Shown one piece after another: positions 62,106 to 64,000 of a DNA stretch of 64,000 nucleotides. The notes under the pieces were generated by a model. That model ran no database searches. It was not told the origin of the DNA and worked only from the letters and a program-made list of their open reading frames with translations. The stretch covers positions 6,952 to 70,951 of the forward strand of contig DAOTHJ010000009.1 in the NCBI GenBank assembly GCA_035447605.1, read 5' to 3'. Source of the DNA: UMGS1668 sp035447605 (GTDB lineage Bacteria > Bacillota > Clostridia > Oscillospirales > Ruminococcaceae). Within the stretch, counting starts at the first letter, position 1. The number at the start of each line of letters is the position of its first letter. Made by a program: the position numbers and the translations under genes.

Positions 62106-63698
62106 TCAGCTTTTAAGCACTTTCAGGGCTTTTTTAATCTGTCTTTTTTCTTCGTACATCTTCTCGTCGGCATGATTTACGACGGTATCGATATACGAAT
62201 CGGAGCCGCACTGAAAGGACTCTATCCCGTGGCTGACACTAATGAGATAGGCTCTGTTTTCGGCCTCGTTTACATGATCGTACTCGTTTACAACACGTTT
62301 CCAGACTTCTTCCGCCTTGTTTTCGTCAAGCCCTTCAAAAATAATCAGGAACTCGTCTCCGCCCAACCGCGCTAAAAAATCATTTTCACGAATATTCTGT
62401 TTAACGCCGGAAACGACGCTGCGGATAAGCTCGTCGCCAACTTCATGCCCGAGGGCGTCGTTCACTTCTTTTAACCCATTGATATCAATAAAACAAATGC
62501 TGATCGTGCAGGGCTTACCCGTGGATTTTTTATAAAGCTGCGAGAGCTTTTCAAAACCGGCGCGTCTGTTGTAGACCCCTGTCATGGTATCGTATTCCGA
62601 AAAATATTTTATTTGTTCCCTTCCGTTTTTATTGATCGCCACCAAAGCGGCAATGATGACGGCAATCAACAGAATGATAATATAGGAATAATAATTATTT
62701 TGCATAGTATGTAAATACGTGGTCCATAGGTTTTGAGTAAACAAAAAGCCTTTTGCCGAATCGGCCGGCATCCATGAAACCAAAATCCAGTCTCCCGAGC
62801 CCAAAACATAGGAATAGGCGCCGTTATCCTGAGAAAACGCCTGACCTGTCATAAAACTTGAGTAGAGGAACACGCCGTTTTCGCTGATTTGGTAACCATC
62901 ATTTTTATTCCGAACCGTTTTCCACTCTTCGGGAAATTCATTCGAAAAGCTGACGCCCTTTTTGTCTTCATACATAAATGCCCATTCCTTGTCGGGGCTG
63001 GCGCTGTTATAAAGCCAATACCCATCCGAATTGAGCATAAAAATATTCCCGCTGCTTGTCGATGCCACTTGCGCCACTTGATTCAGCATATCGTTTGCCA
63101 AATAATTTAATACAAAAATTCCTTTCAGCTCGCCATTTACATAGTATGGTGTCGAAATCCGCATCATCGGTTTGATAGGCTGTTCAATTTCATCGTTTTC
63201 AATATTTAAATCCAGTTTGGATATATAGATTTGGTTTTCGCTCAATTTTATTGTATCGGTAAAATAATAGCGCTCTTTTTTATTCTGTAAATTCGCTTTA
63301 TCAACGAGGACAGCCCCGCTGTCATAATAATTTACTCGAATAATTTCATTCCCGTCCGTATCAATAAAGCGTATCTGATCATAAATCATTTTTCTGTTGG
63401 AAAATGCGACCCATTGTTTTTCAACCTCCGAATAATCACCGTCGCCGTTGTCGTTCAGCCGGAAACAATCGGCCACATATAACAAATCGCCGGATATTCT
63501 GTTGATTCTGTTTGAGATAATGGTATCCTCGGTCCTGATCAAACTCTGCTCATTGTTTAACAATTCGATTTTTTTGGCTTCATTCAGCTTATATTGTAAA
63601 AACGAAGAAATAGATAATATGATCAGGCTTAAAAGCAAAAAGATGAAAATCGCATATTGTATAAAGGCTTTTTTTTGTTTGAATAAAACTTTTATCAT
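62106..63698 (-). CDS. Diguanylate cyclase with extracellular sensor domain
   Basis: 530 residues: membrane segment at about 13-33, an extracellular Cache-like sensor (about 40-325, containing RFIDTDGNEIIRVNY and MRISTPYYVNGELKGIFVLNY), a second membrane segment (about 340-358), then a GGDEF domain. The active site is RLGGDEF (446-450) and the inhibitory RxxD site is intact (R437-END, five residues before). It should make c-di-GMP in response to an external ligand. ATG at 63696-63698 follows AAAGGAG. AT-richer than most of the window. Confidence 0.92.
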   Translation of the reverse strand: MIKVLFKQKKAFIQYAIFIFLLLSLIILSISSFLQYKLNEAKKIELLNNEQSLIRTEDTIISNRINRISGDLLYVADCFRLNDNGDGDYSEVEKQWVAFSNRKMIYDQIRFIDTDGNEIIRVNYYDSGAVLVDKANLQNKKERYYFTDTIKLSENQIYISKLDLNIENDEIEQPIKPMMRISTPYYVNGELKGIFVLNYLANDMLNQVAQVASTSSGNIFMLNSDGYWLYNSASPDKEWAFMYEDKKGVSFSNEFPEEWKTVRNKNDGYQISENGVFLYSSFMTGQAFSQDNGAYSYVLGSGDWILVSWMPADSAKGFLFTQNLWTTYLHTMQNNYYSYIIILLIAVIIAALVAINKNGREQIKYFSEYDTMTGVYNRRAGFEKLSQLYKKSTGKPCTISICFIDINGLKEVNDALGHEVGDELIRSVVSGVKQNIRENDFLARLGGDEFLIIFEGLDENKAEEVWKRVVNEYDHVNEAENRAYLISVSHGIESFQCGSDSYIDTVVNHADEKMYEEKRQIKKALKVLKS

Positions 63699-64000
63699 GC
63701 AATTCCGCTCCTTTTAAATAAAATTGCTGATCTTACAACGAAAAAGAAACGTCCGAATGCCGGATCATCGTATCCGGTCTGCAAGCGTGTCGGATTTTTG
63801 CTTTCACTCAAAGAAAAGCTTTTATTTAGTGGGCTTCCTATTGATCCTTTTGCTCGGTACCACGCATTCCACATGTGATTTTTAGGCTATCTGGGAAATG
63901 AATCAATAGCCGACCATGCAATAATTCAAACAAGATATTACAGGAAAGGATGGCGCATCATTCATATTTCCCATATGCATTCTTCCACTTGTCTGCTACT
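63699..64000. other. Right-edge segment, nothing firmly recognised
   Basis: AT-rich. The minus strand at the very edge reads VADKWKNAYGKYE then a stop, which could be the end of a gene (possibly a transposase) running in from the right; too short to assign. Confidence 0.35.

Noticed and set aside
63850..64000. Transposase remnant at the right edge
   Set aside because: Only about 13 residues before a stop are protein-like; not enough to name a family.

Overview
The window is about 64 kb of bacterial chromosome. It is GC-rich, densely coded, and uses strong AGGAGG-type ribosome sites and textbook -35/-10 promoters (many with exactly 17-bp spacers). Gene content (DUF1934-argS, SRP RNA-dnaX-ybaB-recR, smpB-ssrA, SdpR/SdpI, VanW, DUF4364, ferredoxin-tailed aldo/keto reductase, ATC hydrolase) points to a Gram-positive anaerobe of the Clostridia, probably Oscillospirales-like. 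That placement is inference from gene content.

Layout. 0-11.6 kb: end of prs, an M14 peptidase, an ADP-ribose NUDIX, an LCP-like protein, cysK, then a promoter-led run psuG(fusion)-thpR-DUF4364-ddl, followed by murI-DUF1934-argS. 12-27 kb: homocysteine methyltransferase, a PTS-EIIC-like membrane protein, several NUDIX hydrolases (two flanking a DUF5131 gene), an ABC exporter pair, tRNA-Arg, DUF2284, a Ca2+ P-type ATPase, mutY and an Fe-S aldo/keto reductase. 27.4-29.1 kb: a solitary type I-C Cas5 gene and an AT-rich XRE regulator next to tRNA-Leu. 29-35.4 kb: a PBP, a small membrane protein, SRP RNA, dnaX, ybaB, recR, gtrA, smpB and tmRNA. 35.6-44.4 kb: sdpR-sdpI, several lipoproteins and membrane proteins, a 31-residue cysteine-rich ORF and a LysM-CAP protein. 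44.5-50 kb: icd and acn divergent from gltA, the oxidative TCA branch from citrate to 2-oxoglutarate. 50-57.5 kb: metK fused to an SGNH hydrolase with a long leader, then a three-gene iron-type ABC importer. 57.5-64 kb: DUF4180, a membrane protein, VanW, then a lower-GC accessory tail with ATC hydrolase, GNAT, a truncated glycosyltransferase and a GGDEF protein.

Most notable observations: (1) the 3' ends of three unrelated genes (cysK, argS, acn) are duplicated just downstream of themselves, stop codon included, at offsets of 144-204 bp, and a fourth locus beside the PTS-like gene carries a similar tandem unit; (2) two unusual fusions, PsuG with an acidic repeat region and zinc-ribbon tail, and MetK with an intact SGNH hydrolase; (3) an orphan Cas5d-like protein with no array or other cas genes and apparently altered catalytic residues; (4) a 31-aa peptide with 7 cysteines behind a good promoter and ribosome site; (5) a roughly 290-nt metK leader containing a possible three-way junction not matching riboswitch classes I can recall; (6) mutY without any canonical start codon upstream of its catalytic glutamate.
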